Source: Planctomycetota bacterium
Lineage (GTDB): Bacteria > Planctomycetota > J058 > J103
NCBI GenBank assembly: GCA_026004615.1
Contig: BPJM01000009.1
Span: 62,001-126,000 of the forward strand
DNA length: 64,000 bases
Direction of reading: 5' to 3'
Shown: piece by piece, positions 1-12,551 of the stretch
How the letters are laid out: every line of letters begins with the position of its first letter
Position numbering within the stretch: position 1 is the stretch's first letter
Program-made: the position numbers and the translations under genes
The notes under the pieces: generated by a model
Databases searched by the model: none
Seen by the model: the letters and a program-made list of their open reading frames with translations, nothing else
What the model was told of the DNA's origin: nothing

Positions 1-683
1 GCATCGTGCGCGGTCACCAGCACCCGGCGGCGCGGCGGAATGGTGGCGATCTGCTCGCGGACCCACGCCTGCAGCTCCGCGAGTTCGTGTTGGTAAGCCC
101 GGAGCCCCGCCCGGTACGCCTCGGCGCCGGCGGGATCGAGCGCCTGCAGCGCCGCCGCGAGCACGCCGCACGCCTCGCTCCACAGCCCGACGTCGAACCA
201 GATGTGTGGATCGTAGGTCCCCGCGAACCCGGGTGCAGCGCGCAGGCGTTCGGGCGGCAGGCCCTCGCCCACCGCGACCACCGGCCGCCGCTGGCGCAGC
301 CGCTCGAAGATCGAGGTCATCTTCCCCTCGAGGTGCAGGCCCACGTACGCGATCAGATCGGCGCTGCGGAGCAGCTCGAGGTCGCTCTGGCTCGCCTTGT
401 ACAGGTGGGGATCCACCCCGGGCCCCATGAGCGCCTGCACCTGCACTCGCTCGCCACCGATCGCGCGCGCGGCATCGGCGAGCATGCCGATGGTCGTGAC
501 CACGCGCAGCGGGGCGCGGCGCCCCTGGACGGAGATCCCTGGCACCTCGCCGCTTGCTGGACCGCCCCCGTCCCCGCACGCGCCGGCAACGCCAGCGAGG
601 AGCGCCAGCGCCGCCGCCAGCGGTCCGGGCCACCGCCGCCGCCACCCGCCGTGCCTGCCGGCCGGCGCCCCCGTGCGGCCCAC
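1..683 (-). CDS. zinc/manganese ABC transporter substrate-binding lipoprotein (ZnuA/TroA family), partial
   Basis: This is the extracytoplasmic metal-binding component of a Zn/Mn ABC importer. The gene enters from its 5' end and runs off the left edge of the window, so about 227 codons are visible. I chose the GTG at 683 because a GGAGGGGAG ribosome site lies about 7 nt upstream. A basic stretch and a hydrophobic segment follow, ending in a lipobox-like AGVAGAC. The mature part has the family's metal-ligand histidines: GVDPHLYK, then TYDPHIWFD, then VLVTAHDA near the edge. A His-rich loop usually lies between the first two sites in zinc-specific members; none is obvious here, so Zn versus Mn is open. 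The permease and ATPase are not in the window. Confidence 0.86.
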   Translation of the reverse strand, partial: MGRTGAPAGRHGGWRRRWPGPLAAALALLAGVAGACGDGGGPASGEVPGISVQGRRAPLRVVTTIGMLADAARAIGGERVQVQALMGPGVDPHLYKASQSDLELLRSADLIAYVGLHLEGKMTSIFERLRQRRPVVAVGEGLPPERLRAAPGFAGTYDPHIWFDVGLWSEACGVLAAALQALDPAGAEAYRAGLRAYQHELAELQAWVREQIATIPPRRRVLVTAHD

Positions 684-1501
684 CGTGGCTCTCCCCTCCA
701 CCCGCGGCCTCCGAGCCGAAAGTGAGTTGTCCCATACCAAAAATCTTGTTCCAGGATAACTCCCTTCGAAACGCGGGGCAATGGGGGCGGCAGGCTGCTG
801 CCCTCGATCTTCCGGCAGGCGCGCCAGGCCGCACGGTTCGGAGGTCGCCGTGCGGTCGTCCATGCCCTGCAGCAGGCCCCGCCTGCTGGCGTGCCCACCG
901 CCGGGACGCGGGACTACCGCGCTGCGCAGCGCCTTCTCACCGCGCCGCCGCGGCTTCTCCAACAGGGAGGGCGTCAGTTGCCGCGGCGCCGCGGCCTCCG
1001 AACCCGCCTCGAGGCCCGGGCGCCGGTCAGCGCGTCCGCCTGCGGCTCGGCCTGCTGCGCGGCCGTTCTCGGCCCCGCAGCCCGAGCAGCGCAACCAGTC
1101 CCTCGCGGAGGCGGCCTCCTCGGCGGCGCGGAGCCCCACCGGCCGGCGGCCGCCGTCGCGTCCCTTCTGCCCTGCCCTGCTCTCCTCCCTGCACGGCTGG
1201 CCTCACGGAAAGGCGAGCATTCCAACCGGCAACCCCGAGCCGTGCGACTCGAGGTCCGGGTGCTCCGTCCGGCTGCGCGGCCAGGCGCTCCGGTCGCCGG
1301 CGCGCCGGCGCGCCGCCTCCGCGTTGGGCGCGGCTGCCAGCCGATCGCGGGCCGGTTTCGCCTTCCCGGTGACGCGCGCGCCGGCGGCGAGTTCGCGGCT
1401 TGCCATGGCGGCGCGGCAGCGCTAGTTTCGGCAGCACCCGGCTGCTGCTGGCGCGCAGGGCTGCAGGGCGCGCCGCGCGGCTCGCTGGCGAGGAGGCTCC
1501 G
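684..1501. other. intergenic region without a recognisable gene
   Basis: This stretch of about 800 bases lies between two divergent genes, the metal-binding lipoprotein and ppdK. Translations in all frames are low-complexity Arg/Pro/Ala runs with no family resemblance. The left end, about 730-770, is clearly less GC-rich than the rest, so it may hold the promoter of the lipoprotein gene. I saw no convincing Zur or Fur box and no RNA gene. Confidence 0.5.
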
Positions 1502-4222
<2,721 letters not shown>

Positions 4223-4260
4223 CGGCGCACGAGCCGGGGCGAGGAGCAGGCGCCGTCCGG

Positions 4261-4375
4261 AACCCCCTCACCCTCACCCTCTCCCCCGCAAGCGGGGGAG
4301 AGGGGATCCAGAAGGAAGCCGCTCTGTTCTCTCCCTCTCCCCTCCGGGGAGAGCGCCCGGGCGAGGGGGCCGTGC
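4261..4375. repeat. CTCTCCC-type intergenic hairpin repeat, two stem-loops
   Basis: Two palindromes stand side by side between convergent genes. The first has a perfect 13-bp stem, CCCTCTCCCCCGC (4277-4289) against 4292-4304, with an AA centre. It is preceded by CCCTCACCCTCA. The second has an 8-bp stem, CTCTCCCC (4335-4342) against GGGGAGAG (4346-4353). This layout matches a short repeat I know from intergenic DNA of many GC-rich bacteria, where it occurs in multiple copies. Here it could also act as a bidirectional terminator for ppdK and the facing gene. I saw no second copy in this window. Confidence 0.72.
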
Positions 4376-4417
4376 GCACCCCGCCCGCCAGCGGCACCAC
4401 CGCCGCTATGCGTACCC

Positions 4418-4903
4418 CTAGCGCTCCGCGCCCATCGCGCCGTAGCGGATGAACCCCTCGCCCCCGCACTCCTGGCAGGCGCCGCTGCCGCGGATGCGAC
4501 CGGTGGGGTCGGTCACCGCACAGGTCGGACACGGCAACCGGCCCGGGCGAACGGGATCGATGCCCGAACCGCCGCACTCCGGACACCGCACCGCGCCGTC
4601 ACACCGCCAGCACGGCACCATCTCGGCACGCCAGCGCACCGGGTGGCCCTTGGCGCACAGGTTGGCGAAGCGCGGCACGACGCTGGCCGCGGACTCCTCG
4701 GGCGTGGGCTGGAGCTTGGTCTGCGGCAGGCAGAACGGGCAGTGCGCCACCCCGTGCTGGTCGAACCAGACGTCCCCGGTGACGGGCCGGCCCTCGGCAT
4801 CGACCGCGGCCCCGCAGCCGGCGCCCCCCATCACCGCCCCACCCAGCGCCGCCACCGCCCAGAAGAGCAGCAGAGCCGGCGCGCCAGCACGCTGTTCGCG
4901 CAT
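4418..4903 (-). CDS. small lipoprotein with DnaJ-like CxxCxGxG zinc motifs
   Basis: This 161-residue protein starts at an ATG with GGAGG 8 nt upstream. Residues 8-30 form a signal peptide ending in MGGAGC, so Cys30 is a likely lipidation site. The exported part has a CPFC pair, then a run of cysteine knuckles resembling the DnaJ zinc-binding region: [16 protein letters not shown] and CQECGGEG. DnaJ itself is cytoplasmic and needs a J domain, which is absent here. The protein is therefore more likely a periplasmic or surface zinc- or thiol-binding protein than a co-chaperone. I know no named family for the full architecture. It faces ppdK convergently and is divergent from the glutamate dehydrogenase gene. 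Confidence 0.7.
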   Translation of the reverse strand: MREQRAGAPALLLFWAVAALGGAVMGGAGCGAAVDAEGRPVTGDVWFDQHGVAHCPFCLPQTKLQPTPEESAASVVPRFANLCAKGHPVRWRAEMVPCWRCDGAVRCPECGGSGIDPVRPGRLPCPTCAVTDPTGRIRGSGACQECGGEGFIRYGAMGAER

Positions 4904-5069
4904 CGCGAGACCCTCCGCCCGCCCCCAGCCGGAGCCCTTCAATCTAGGCCCTGCGGGCGAACGGGTCAAGGCGCTCGAGCAGACCGTCCACCCGAGCACC
5001 GCGCCACGGAGGCGGCCCGGCGCCCGGGTGTGGCGCATAATAGCGAGGGCGGGCGGAGGAGGGACGGGG

Positions 5070-6486
5070 GTGAGCAACAAGATCAGCCTGCTGGAGCAGG
5101 TCGAGCGCGCATACGACCGCGCGGCGGCGCTGACGCGGCACGATCCGCGGGTGCTGGCGACCATCACGGCCTGCAACGCGGTCTACCGGATGGCGTTTCC
5201 GGTCAAGCGCGACGACGGCTCCATCGAGGTCATCCACGCCTGGCGGGCCGAGCACAGCCATCACAAGCAGCCGACGAAGGGCGGCATCCGCTATGCCTTG
5301 ACCGTGGACGAAGACGAGATCCAGGCGCTGGCCGCGCTCATGACCTACAAGTGCGCCCTGGTCGACGTGCCCTTCGGCGGGGCCAAGGGCGGGGTGCGGA
5401 TCGACCGGCGCAACTACTCGCAGCGCGAGCTGGAGCGCATCACGCGCCGCTACACCGCGGAGCTGATCCGCAAGCGGTTCATCGGCCCCGGCGTCGACGT
5501 GCCGGCCCCGGACTTCGGTACCGGCGAGACCGAGATGGCCTGGATCGTCGACACCTACATGCAGCTCAATCCGGGCGAGCTGAACGGCACGGCGTGCGTG
5601 ACCGGCAAGCCGGTCCCCCAGGGCGGGATCCGAGGGCGGCTGGAGGCGCCCGGCCGCGGGGTCTTCTTCGGCGTGCGCGAGGCGTGCGCGAGCGCCGAGG
5701 ACATGAAGCGGATCGGGCTCGGGCCGGGGCTGGAGGGCAAGACCGTCGTCGTGCAGGGCCTCGGCAAGATGGGCTACCACGCCGCCCGGTTCCTGCAAGA
5801 GGCGGGTGCGCGGCTGATCGGGCTCGCGGAGATCGAGGGGGCGATCCACGCCGAGGGCGGGCTAGAGCTCGAAGACGTGGTGGAGCACCGGCGGCAGACC
5901 GGCTCCATCCTCGGTTTCCCGGGAGCCCAGGACATCGTGCCAGGGGAGCGGGCGCTGGAGCTGCCTTGCGACATCCTGATCCCGGCGGCACTGGAGCACC
6001 AGATCACCGAGGAGAACGCCCCCCCGCATCCGCGCTCGCATCATCGCGGAGGCCGCCAATGGCCCCGTGACCTGGGAGGCGTCCGCGCTGCTCGGCCGCC
6101 GCGGTTGCTTCATCATCCCGGACATCTATCTCAACGCCGGGGGGGTGACGGTCTCGTACTTCGAGTGGGTGAAGAACCTGTCGCACGTGCGCTTCGGCCG
6201 GCTGCAGAAGCGGTTCGAAGAGGCGACGCAGCGGCGGCTGCTGCGGGCGATGGCGGAGGTGACCGGCAACCACTTCGGCGAGGAGCTGATCGCGCGCTAT
6301 AGCCACGGCGCGAGCGAGGAGGATCTGGTCAACTCCGGGCTGGAGGAGACCATGATCGGCGCCTACCACCAGATCCGCGAGACCGCCCGCCGCCACCGCG
6401 ACGAGATCGATCTGCGCACCGCCGCGCTCATCGTCGCCATCGACAAGATCGCGCTCTGCTACGAGCACCTCGGGATCTTCCCCTGA
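5070..6486 (+). CDS. Glu/Leu/Phe/Val dehydrogenase (glutamate dehydrogenase type), frameshifted
   Basis: This enzyme catalyses NAD(P)-dependent oxidative deamination of glutamate, or reductive amination of 2-oxoglutarate, in the cytoplasm. The GTG at 5070 has GGAGGAGGG just upstream. The N-terminal domain shows [11 protein letters not shown] and the catalytic-lysine region [11 protein letters not shown]. The Rossmann domain has [14 protein letters not shown]. The C-terminal part, from EAANGPVT onward ([30 protein letters not shown]), is typical of the family but lies one frame later. A run of seven C at 6019-6025 carries one base too many; deleting one C restores a continuous protein of about 471 residues. 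I treat this as a probable sequencing error. Substrate choice within the family is not decided by the sequence. Confidence 0.93.
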
Positions 6487-6499
6487 GCCAGCGAGGCGG

Positions 6500-6525
6500 G
6501 GCCGGCAGCAGGGAGAGGGCCGGCC
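6500..6525. terminator. GC-rich hairpin between convergent genes
   Basis: The perfect inverted repeat GGCCGGC (6500-6506) and GCCGGCC (6519-6525) encloses a 12-nt loop 14 bases after the glutamate dehydrogenase stop. It lies before the 3' end of the opposing acyltransferase gene. There is no U-tract, so it may act with Rho or only protect 3' ends. Confidence 0.4.
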
Positions 6526-6599
6526 AGGGCCCGCGGGGGTGATGCGGGCGCGGAGCCCTTGCGCGCGACCGGCCGCCGGGGACCTCCGCCGGTGCGCCC

Positions 6600-7632
6600 T
6601 CAGGCGGGCGGCGGCAGGCCGTCCGGCCCCGGCTGCTCGCCCGGGGGCCGGTGCTCGTAGCGGCGCATGCCCCAGAACCACTGCGCGGGCCGGGCGAGGA
6701 TGGCGCGGCCGAGCGCAGCGTTGATCCGGGTCATGATGGCCTCCACATCCGCCTGCCGATCTCCGCTCGGGGCGTGCTCGAACAGGTCCCATACCTCGAT
6801 CCGGTAGCGCTCGCGGCGCACCCGATGGCAGGTGACGACGCACAGGGGCGCGCCGCTCGCCAGATGCAGCAGCGCCGGGGAGGGGTTCGTCGCCGCCAGC
6901 GTGCCGAGAAAGGGCACGAAGACCGCATTGCGCCGGACGGTCTCGTCGGCCGTCAAGCCCACGACGCGACCGCGCCCGAGCGCGCGCCGCAGGTGCCACA
7001 GCACGTTCCACTTCGCCAGCACCTCGACCCCGCCCGCCGAACGCAGCGCGCGCACCGCCTCGTCCACCGGCGCCATCGCGAGCGGGCGCGCGACCTCGGT
7101 CACCTGATAGCCCCACAGGCTGGCGGCGTGCGCGATCAGTTCGAACACCCCGATGTGGCCGGTCACGCAGATCAGCCCGCGGCCGCGGCTGTAGGCGGGC
7201 CAGGCGCGCTCCAGCCCCCGCGTGTCCACCCGCTGCCGCAGGTTGCGCCGCGTGATGCAGGGAAGGCGCAGCAGGTCCACCCCGAGCCAGGTCATGTGCC
7301 GCGCCCAGTTGGCGAGCAGCCAGCGGCGGCGAGCCGGGCTGAGCCGGTCGCGGAACGCGATGCGCAGGTTGCGCCCGAGGCCCGCGCCCGCGCCGGGCGG
7401 CGCGCCGCTCGCGCAGCAGCGTGGCGGCGATCAACAGCAGCGCCGCCCACTCCGCGAGCCCGTAGACGAGCGGGGAGGGCAACAACTGCACGATCCGCGC
7501 GGCCAACCGCACCGCCTCGCCGGCGAGCCGGTGCGCGAGCGGCACCGTCGGCCGCCCGCGCGCGCCGGCCGCGCCGCCGGGCCCGCCGCGGCCTTGCGGC
7601 GGCAGCAGCTGCGCCCGAGGACTAGCGGACAT
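6600..7632 (-). CDS. LpxL/HtrB-like lysophospholipid or lipid A acyltransferase, frameshifted
   Basis: This is an inner-membrane acyltransferase of the LpxL family, which adds secondary acyl chains to lipid A or related lipids. The C-terminal 231 residues hold the HX4E active-site motif in GHIGVFELIAH, then KWNVLWHLRRAL, GLTADETVRRNAVFVPFLG and the terminal PAQWFWGMRRYEHRP, a common family ending. The N-terminal hydrophobic anchor and LPSPLVYGLAEWAALLL lie in another frame. The shift is by one base in the GC-rich tract about 7381-7401, after which GLGRNLRIAFRDRLSPARR continues properly. The start at 7632 overlaps the lipB stop by 11 bases, so the two are probably co-translated. The acyl acceptor cannot be told from the sequence. 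Confidence 0.83.
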
Positions 7633-8346
7633 AGGGCAGCAGCCGCCCGCGCAACGCCGGCAGGAGGGCCGCGCGCACCTCGTCCAGCCCGACCTCGCGC
7701 CCCAGAAGCCGGCTCAGCGAGGTGTACTCCTCACCGGCCAGCCCGCAGGGACAGACCTCGCGCAGCGGCCCGAGTTCGCGCGCGACCTGGAGCGCAAAGC
7801 CGTGATAGCTCACCCAGCGCCGGCAGCCGACGCCGATGGAGGCCAGCTTGCGCAGTCCCGCCGCCGTCTCCACCCACACCCCGGTGTAGCCCGGCGCGCG
7901 CGCGCCTCGATCCCGAACGCCGCCACGCCCTCGATGAGCGCCGCCTCCAGCCGCCGGAGGTAGCCGTGCAGATCGCGGTCGAGCAGCGGCACGATCGGGT
8001 AGCCGACGAGCTGGCCCGGCCCGTGGTAGGTCAGCCCGCCGCCGCGCCGCACCTCGAACCGCGGGATTCCCGCCGGCAGCACCGCCGGCGGCAGGCGCGG
8101 CGGGGGTTCCCCCGGCGGCCGGCGCTGCAGTCCCCGGCCGACGGTGAAGACCGGCTCGTGCTCGAGCAGCAGCAGCACCGGGCGCGCGGTGCCGGCAGCC
8201 ACCGCCTGCAGGAGCTGCTCCTGCAGCGCCAGCGCCGCTCCGTACTCCATGCGGCCCAGCCACCGGACCTCGAGGGCAGCCGAGCCGGGCGAGCCCATGT
8301 CCATGATCCGCTCCGGCGCCGGGCGCACGCGCATGCTCGCAGCCAC
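7622..8346 (-). CDS. lipB: octanoyl-(acyl carrier protein):protein N-octanoyltransferase LipB, frameshifted
   Basis: LipB transfers octanoyl from ACP to lipoyl domains, the first step of protein lipoylation. The N-terminal half shows EYGAALALQEQL, LLLLEHEPVFTVGRG and RRGGGLTYHGPGQLVGYPIVPL, the family signature. The C-terminal half (TGVWV, KLASIGVGCRRWVSYHGFAL, VCPCGL) contains the active-site Lys and Cys regions but sits in another frame. The break falls in a GCGCGCGC tract at 7893-7905 and fits either two extra bases (one GC unit) or one missing base. The ATG at 8346 is used here; an ATG at 8304 gives a length closer to relatives. It lies 13 bases after the E3 gene and near lipA and the E2 gene it serves. 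Confidence 0.92.
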
Positions 8347-8358
8347 CGTCGCCGCCGC

Positions 8359-9781
8359 CTACAAGGCGTGGATCGCGTGGCCCAGCGCCGCCTCGGCAGC
8401 CTCCATGATGGCCTCGGGAAGCGTGGGATGGGCATGCACCGTCAGCGCGATGTCCTCGGCGAGCGCGCCCATCTCGAGTGCGAGCGCCAGCTCCGCGATC
8501 AGATCCGAGGCGCCATGGCCCGCGATCTGGGCACCCAGCAGCACCCCGCTCTCGGCGTCCACCACCAGCTTCACCAGGCCCGGCGGGGGCTGCTCGCCGT
8601 AGATCAGCGCGCGGCCGAGCGCCGAGAACGGAAAGCGCCCCACCTTGACGCGGTAGCCCTGCTGCTCGGCCTGCTCGGCACTCAGCCCCACGGTGGCGAT
8701 CTCGGGATCGGTGAAGACCACCGCCGGCATCGCCCGCACGTCCATCGCGGCCTGCTTGCCCGCGATCGTGTCGGCCGCCACGATCCCCTGGCGCGAGGCG
8801 CGATGCGCCAGATAGGGCGGTCCGGTCACATCGCCGATGGCGTAGATGCCGTCGACGCTGGTCCGGCAGCGCTCGTCGACCTGGATGTGGCCGCGGCCAT
8901 CGAGCGCCACCCCCAGCGCTTCGAGCCCCAGTCCGGCGGTGTGCGGGCGGAAGCCGACCGCGACCAGGATCTTGTCCACCACCACCGTCTCGCCGCCCCG
9001 GCCCTCGGCGTCGGTCACCCGCAGGTGCAGCTCGCCGGCGTGCTCCTCGAAGCCGGCTGCCCGCGATCGCACCAGGATCCGGCCGCCGAGCTTCTGGAAG
9101 CGGCGCTCGACCCACTTCACGCAGTCCGGATCGGTCCCGGTCAGGATGCGATCCAACAGCTCGACGACGGTCACCTCGGAACCCAGCCTAGCGAACGCCA
9201 TGCCGAGCTCCATGCCGATGTAGCCGCCGCCGATGACCGCCAGCCGGCGCGGCAGCGTCTTGAGGTCGAGCGCCTCCCGCGCCCCCAGCACCCGCTCGCC
9301 GTCGACAGGCAGATCGGGCAGCTCGATCGTGCGCGTGCCGGTGGCGATGATCACCTGGCGGGCACCGAGCAGGCGCTTGCCCTCCCCGCTCGCGAGCTCC
9401 ACCTCGACCCGCTCGCGGTCGAGCAGCCGCGCGCTGCCCATGATCGCGCTCACCCCCGTTGCCCTTGAGCAGCTGCGCGACGCCGCCGGTGAGCTTCTTG
9501 ACGATCCCGTCCTTCCACGCGGTGAGCCGCGCCATGTCGACGGCCGCGCGCTCGAGCACGATCCCCATCTCGGCGCTCTTGCCTGCCTTGTCGAACCAGC
9601 CCGCCGCCTGGATGAGCGCCTTGGACGGGATGCAGCCCCAGTTGAGACAGACCCCGCCCAGCGCCTCGCGCTCGATGCAGGCGACCTTGAGACCGTTCTG
9701 GGCGGCGCGGATCGCCGCGACGTATCCGCCCGGCCCGCCGCCGATCACGGCGACATCGAAGCTCTCGTGCACCTCGGCCAT
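8359..9781 (-). CDS. lpdA: dihydrolipoyl dehydrogenase (E3), frameshifted
   Basis: This flavoprotein reoxidises dihydrolipoamide on the E2 component using NAD+. The N-terminus has the FAD motif [19 protein letters not shown] and the redox disulfide [15 protein letters not shown]. Next come [12 protein letters not shown] of the NAD domain, [17 protein letters not shown] and the C-terminal catalytic [10 protein letters not shown]. The first 110 residues or so are in a different frame from the rest. One extra base in the five-C run at 9453-9457 explains it, restoring LLKGNGVSAI. Corrected length is about 473 residues, normal for the family. The ATG at 9781 begins [16 protein letters not shown]. 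The gene follows an E1-alpha gene in the same direction, making it the E3 of the adjacent complex. Confidence 0.94.
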
Positions 9782-9945
9782 GGCTGCCCTGTCCCCCTCG
9801 GTTGCGTCATCCCGGCGGCCGCTCGCGAGCCGCCGGACTGGATGTCCCCGGCCCGCGCGGGCGCCCCTTGCCTCTCCCTCCTCCGCCGGCCCGGCGAGCC
9901 GGCGCGCCGGGCGCCTGCCCGCGGCCCGCGCCCCTGGCGCACCCC

Positions 9946-11154
9946 TCAGTGACCCGAGCGCTCGAGCGGGTCGTGGCCGAGCCTGGCCATCGCGCGCCGC
10001 AGCTCGGCGAGCTGCTCGCGCAGCCGCGCCGGCGTCGCGGCCACGACGTCCTCGATCAGGGTCTCCAGCGGCGGCGGCGGCGCGCCCTCGACCGCCCGGA
10101 TCGCGCCCTCGACCTGCTCCTTCGCCCAGGCCGCGGTCGCCTCCGGCTCTGCGGCCGCCAGCACTCCCTGCTCGCGCAGCCGCTCTTCGAACAGCCGGAT
10201 CGGATCCCGCTCCCGCCAGGGCGCCACCTCCGCCTCGTCGCGGTACCGGCTCGGATCGTCCGAGGTGGTGTGCCCGAGGATCCGGTAGGTCAGCGCCTCG
10301 ACGAGCGTCGGCCCGCCGCCGGCACGCGCCTTCTCGATCGCCTGGCGCGCGGTCTCGTAGACCGCGAGCACGTCGTTGCCGTCGCAGCGCACGCCCTCGA
10401 AGCCATAGGCGACGGCCTTCTCGGCGATGGTCGCGGTAGCCGACTGGAGCCGGTACGGCACCGTGATCGCCCACTGGTTGTTCTGGCAGAAGAACACGCA
10501 CGGCACCCGCCACACCCCGGCGAAGTTGGCCGCGGCGTGAAAATCGCCCTCGCTCACCGCACCGTCGCCGAGGCAGGCCACGCTCACCACCGGCTCGCGG
10601 CGCAGCTTGCTGGCGTACGCGCACCCCACCGCATGGGGCAGCTGGGTCGCGATGGCGCTCGACATGGCGTAGTAGTTGCCCGCCCGGTGCACGTAGTGGC
10701 ACGGCATCTGGCGCCCCTTGGCGATGTCGCGCACATTGCCGAAGCACTGCGCGACCATCGCCTCCAGCTCCAGCCCGCGCACCAGCGCCACCCCGGCTTC
10801 GCGCAGCGCCGGGAAGATCCAGTCCTCGGGCCGCATGGCGTAGGCGAGCCCGATGGTCGCGGCCTCCTGGCCGGTGATCGGACCGTAGAACGCGATCCGG
10901 CCTTGACGCTGCAGCACCACCATCTTGGTATCGAGGGTGCGGACCAGCACCATGGCGCGGTACATGGCCCGCAGCACCTCGGGCCCGAGCTCCGCCACCG
11001 GAGGTGGCACGGGCGGCGGGCGCAGGATCTCGGTGCCGCCGGCGATCACGACCTCACCCCGCAGCGAGCTCTGCAACGCGCCGGCGCCGGGCGCGAGCGT
11101 CTGGCCGGCGCCCGGCGCCACGCCTGTGCCGACCCGGTCCTGAGGCGCCTGCAC
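9946..11154 (-). CDS. 2-oxoacid dehydrogenase E1 component alpha subunit, copy 1
   Basis: This is the thiamine-diphosphate-binding alpha subunit of an E1 heterotetramer (pyruvate or branched-chain 2-oxoacid dehydrogenase). It has 402 residues from a GTG at 11154. The ThDP motif runs from [18 protein letters not shown] to [13 protein letters not shown], and the phosphorylation-loop region is [24 protein letters not shown] and [17 protein letters not shown] resemble branched-chain and Gram-positive-type E1 alpha. It lies between the E2 and E3 genes, while a clearly paralogous alpha gene (13558-14679) sits next to E1 beta. Both keep the catalytic residues I can recognise, so neither looks like a decayed copy. 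The N-terminal 45 residues or so are Pro/Gly-rich and may be overextended. Confidence 0.93.
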   Translation of the reverse strand: MQAPQDRVGTGVAPGAGQTLAPGAGALQSSLRGEVVIAGGTEILRPPPVPPPVAELGPEVLRAMYRAMVLVRTLDTKMVVLQRQGRIAFYGPITGQEAATIGLAYAMRPEDWIFPALREAGVALVRGLELEAMVAQCFGNVRDIAKGRQMPCHYVHRAGNYYAMSSAIATQLPHAVGCAYASKLRREPVVSVACLGDGAVSEGDFHAAANFAGVWRVPCVFFCQNNQWAITVPYRLQSATATIAEKAVAYGFEGVRCDGNDVLAVYETARQAIEKARAGGGPTLVEALTYRILGHTTSDDPSRYRDEAEVAPWRERDPIRLFEERLREQGVLAAAEPEATAAWAKEQVEGAIRAVEGAPPPPLETLIEDVVAATPARLREQLAELRRAMARLGHDPLERSGH

Positions 11155-11164
11155 CGGCTCGGAC

Positions 11165-12523
11165 CTAGGCGCCGATCAGCAGCCGCGCCGGCTTCTCGAG
11201 GTGGCGCACCACCTCGTTCATGAAGCGGGCGGCGACCGCGCCGTCCACCACCCGGTGATCGAGCGAGATGCTCAGATACATCCGGTGGCGGATGGCGATC
11301 GTGTCCTGTCCGTCCGGCCCCTCGATCACCACCGGCCGCTTGCGGATGGCGTTCACCCCGAGGATGGCCACCTCGGGCACGTTGATGATGGGGGTCGCCA
11401 GCACCCCGCCGATGTTGCCGGCCGAGGTGATGGTGAAGGTGGAACCGGTCAGGTCCTCGCGCGTGGCGCGCCCCTCGCGCACCGCCTTGACCAGCCGCTC
11501 GATCTCCAGCGCCAGCTCCGCGATCGATCGCCGGTCGGCATGCCGGATCACGCCCACGCTCAGGCCCGCCTCGGCGTCGATCGAGATGCCGATGTGATAG
11601 TACTTCTTGAGCAGGATCTCGCCCGCCTGCTCGTCCAGCTCGGCGTTCAGCAGCGGGTATTTTTTGAGCCCCGCGATCGCCGCCTTGATGACGAACGGCA
11701 GGTAGGTGAGCTTGATGCCCTGGGCGGCGAGTCGCTCCTTTTCCTCGGAGCGCAGCGCCACGATCTCGCTCATGTCCACTTCTTCGACGTAGGTGAAGTG
11801 CGCGGCGGTGTCCTTGGAGCGGCGCATCTGCTTGGCGATCGCGCGGCGTAGCCCGCGGAAGGGGACGCGCTCGATCGGCTCCTCGCCGGCCAGGGGCGCG
11901 GCGGCGGCCGGCGCCGCCGGCGCGGCCACGAGCGCCTGCGCGGCGCGCAGCACGTCCTCTTTCGTGATGCGCCCGGCCGGTCCGCTACCGCGCACCTGCC
12001 GCAGATCGATCCCCTGCTCGCGCGCCAGCTTGCGGGTCGCCGGGGTGGCGAGCGGCTTGCGCCCGTCGCCCTGCCGCTCCACGGCCGCAGCGCCAGCGCT
12101 GCCGGCCGGAGCCGGCGGAGGTTCCGCCGGTGCGGCTGCAGGCGTGCCCGGCACCGCCGCCTCCGCGCGCGCGGCGGCCGCCGCCGGCCGGGGCGGGGAG
12201 GGCGCGGCCGGCGGCGGGGACGCCGTGCGCGGCGCCCCGGCCTGCTCTTGCGCCTTCGCCCCCGCCGGCGCCGGCGCCGGCTCGCCCTGCTCGGCGAGCA
12301 CGTACAGCACCTCGCCCACCGGCACCACCTCCCCGGGCTGAGCCCGCTTCTCCAGCAGGACGCCGGCTCGCGGGGCCGTGAGCTCGACCGTGGCCTTGTC
12401 GGTCATGACCTCGACCACCGGCTGGTCGGCGGCCACCGCCTGGCCCTCCTCGACCAGCCAGCGCACCACCTCGCCCTCGACGGTGCCCTCGCCGATGTCC
12501 GGCAGCCTGAACTCCAGCACCAT
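11165..12523 (-). CDS. 2-oxoacid dehydrogenase E2, lipoyl-containing acyltransferase
   Basis: This is the core acyltransferase of the complex, carrying the acyl group on a lipoyl-lysine. The ATG at 12523 opens MVLEFRLPDIGEGTVEGEVV; 452 residues. The single lipoyl domain has MTDKATVEL, with the modified Lys in DKA, at about residue 43. A long Ala/Pro linker follows, then a peripheral-subunit-binding domain (KPLATPATRKLAREQGID, GSGPAGRITKEDVL) and the catalytic domain ending in DHRVVDGAVAARF, with the His and Asp of the CoA-acyltransferase site. The DIGEG form and subunit layout suit a branched-chain or mixed 2-oxoacid complex as well as pyruvate. It lies 28 bases from the E1 beta gene. Confidence 0.95.
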   Translation of the reverse strand: MVLEFRLPDIGEGTVEGEVVRWLVEEGQAVAADQPVVEVMTDKATVELTAPRAGVLLEKRAQPGEVVPVGEVLYVLAEQGEPAPAPAGAKAQEQAGAPRTASPPPAAPSPPRPAAAAARAEAAVPGTPAAAPAEPPPAPAGSAGAAAVERQGDGRKPLATPATRKLAREQGIDLRQVRGSGPAGRITKEDVLRAAQALVAAPAAPAAAAPLAGEEPIERVPFRGLRRAIAKQMRRSKDTAAHFTYVEEVDMSEIVALRSEEKERLAAQGIKLTYLPFVIKAAIAGLKKYPLLNAELDEQAGEILLKKYYHIGISIDAEAGLSVGVIRHADRRSIAELALEIERLVKAVREGRATREDLTGSTFTITSAGNIGGVLATPIINVPEVAILGVNAIRKRPVVIEGPDGQDTIAIRHRMYLSISLDHRVVDGAVAARFMNEVVRHLEKPARLLIGA

Positions 12524-12551
12524 GGGTGTGGCTCCTTGCGGCTCGCGGGGT

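Noticed and set aside
684..735. An upstream ATG at 735 as a start for the metal-binding lipoprotein
   Set aside because: It is in a different frame; the GTG at 683 has a strong ribosome site and correct frame.
781..1425. A 200-codon frame between the first two genes
   Set aside because: Low-complexity Arg/Pro/Ser translation without ribosome site or homology; treated as non-coding.
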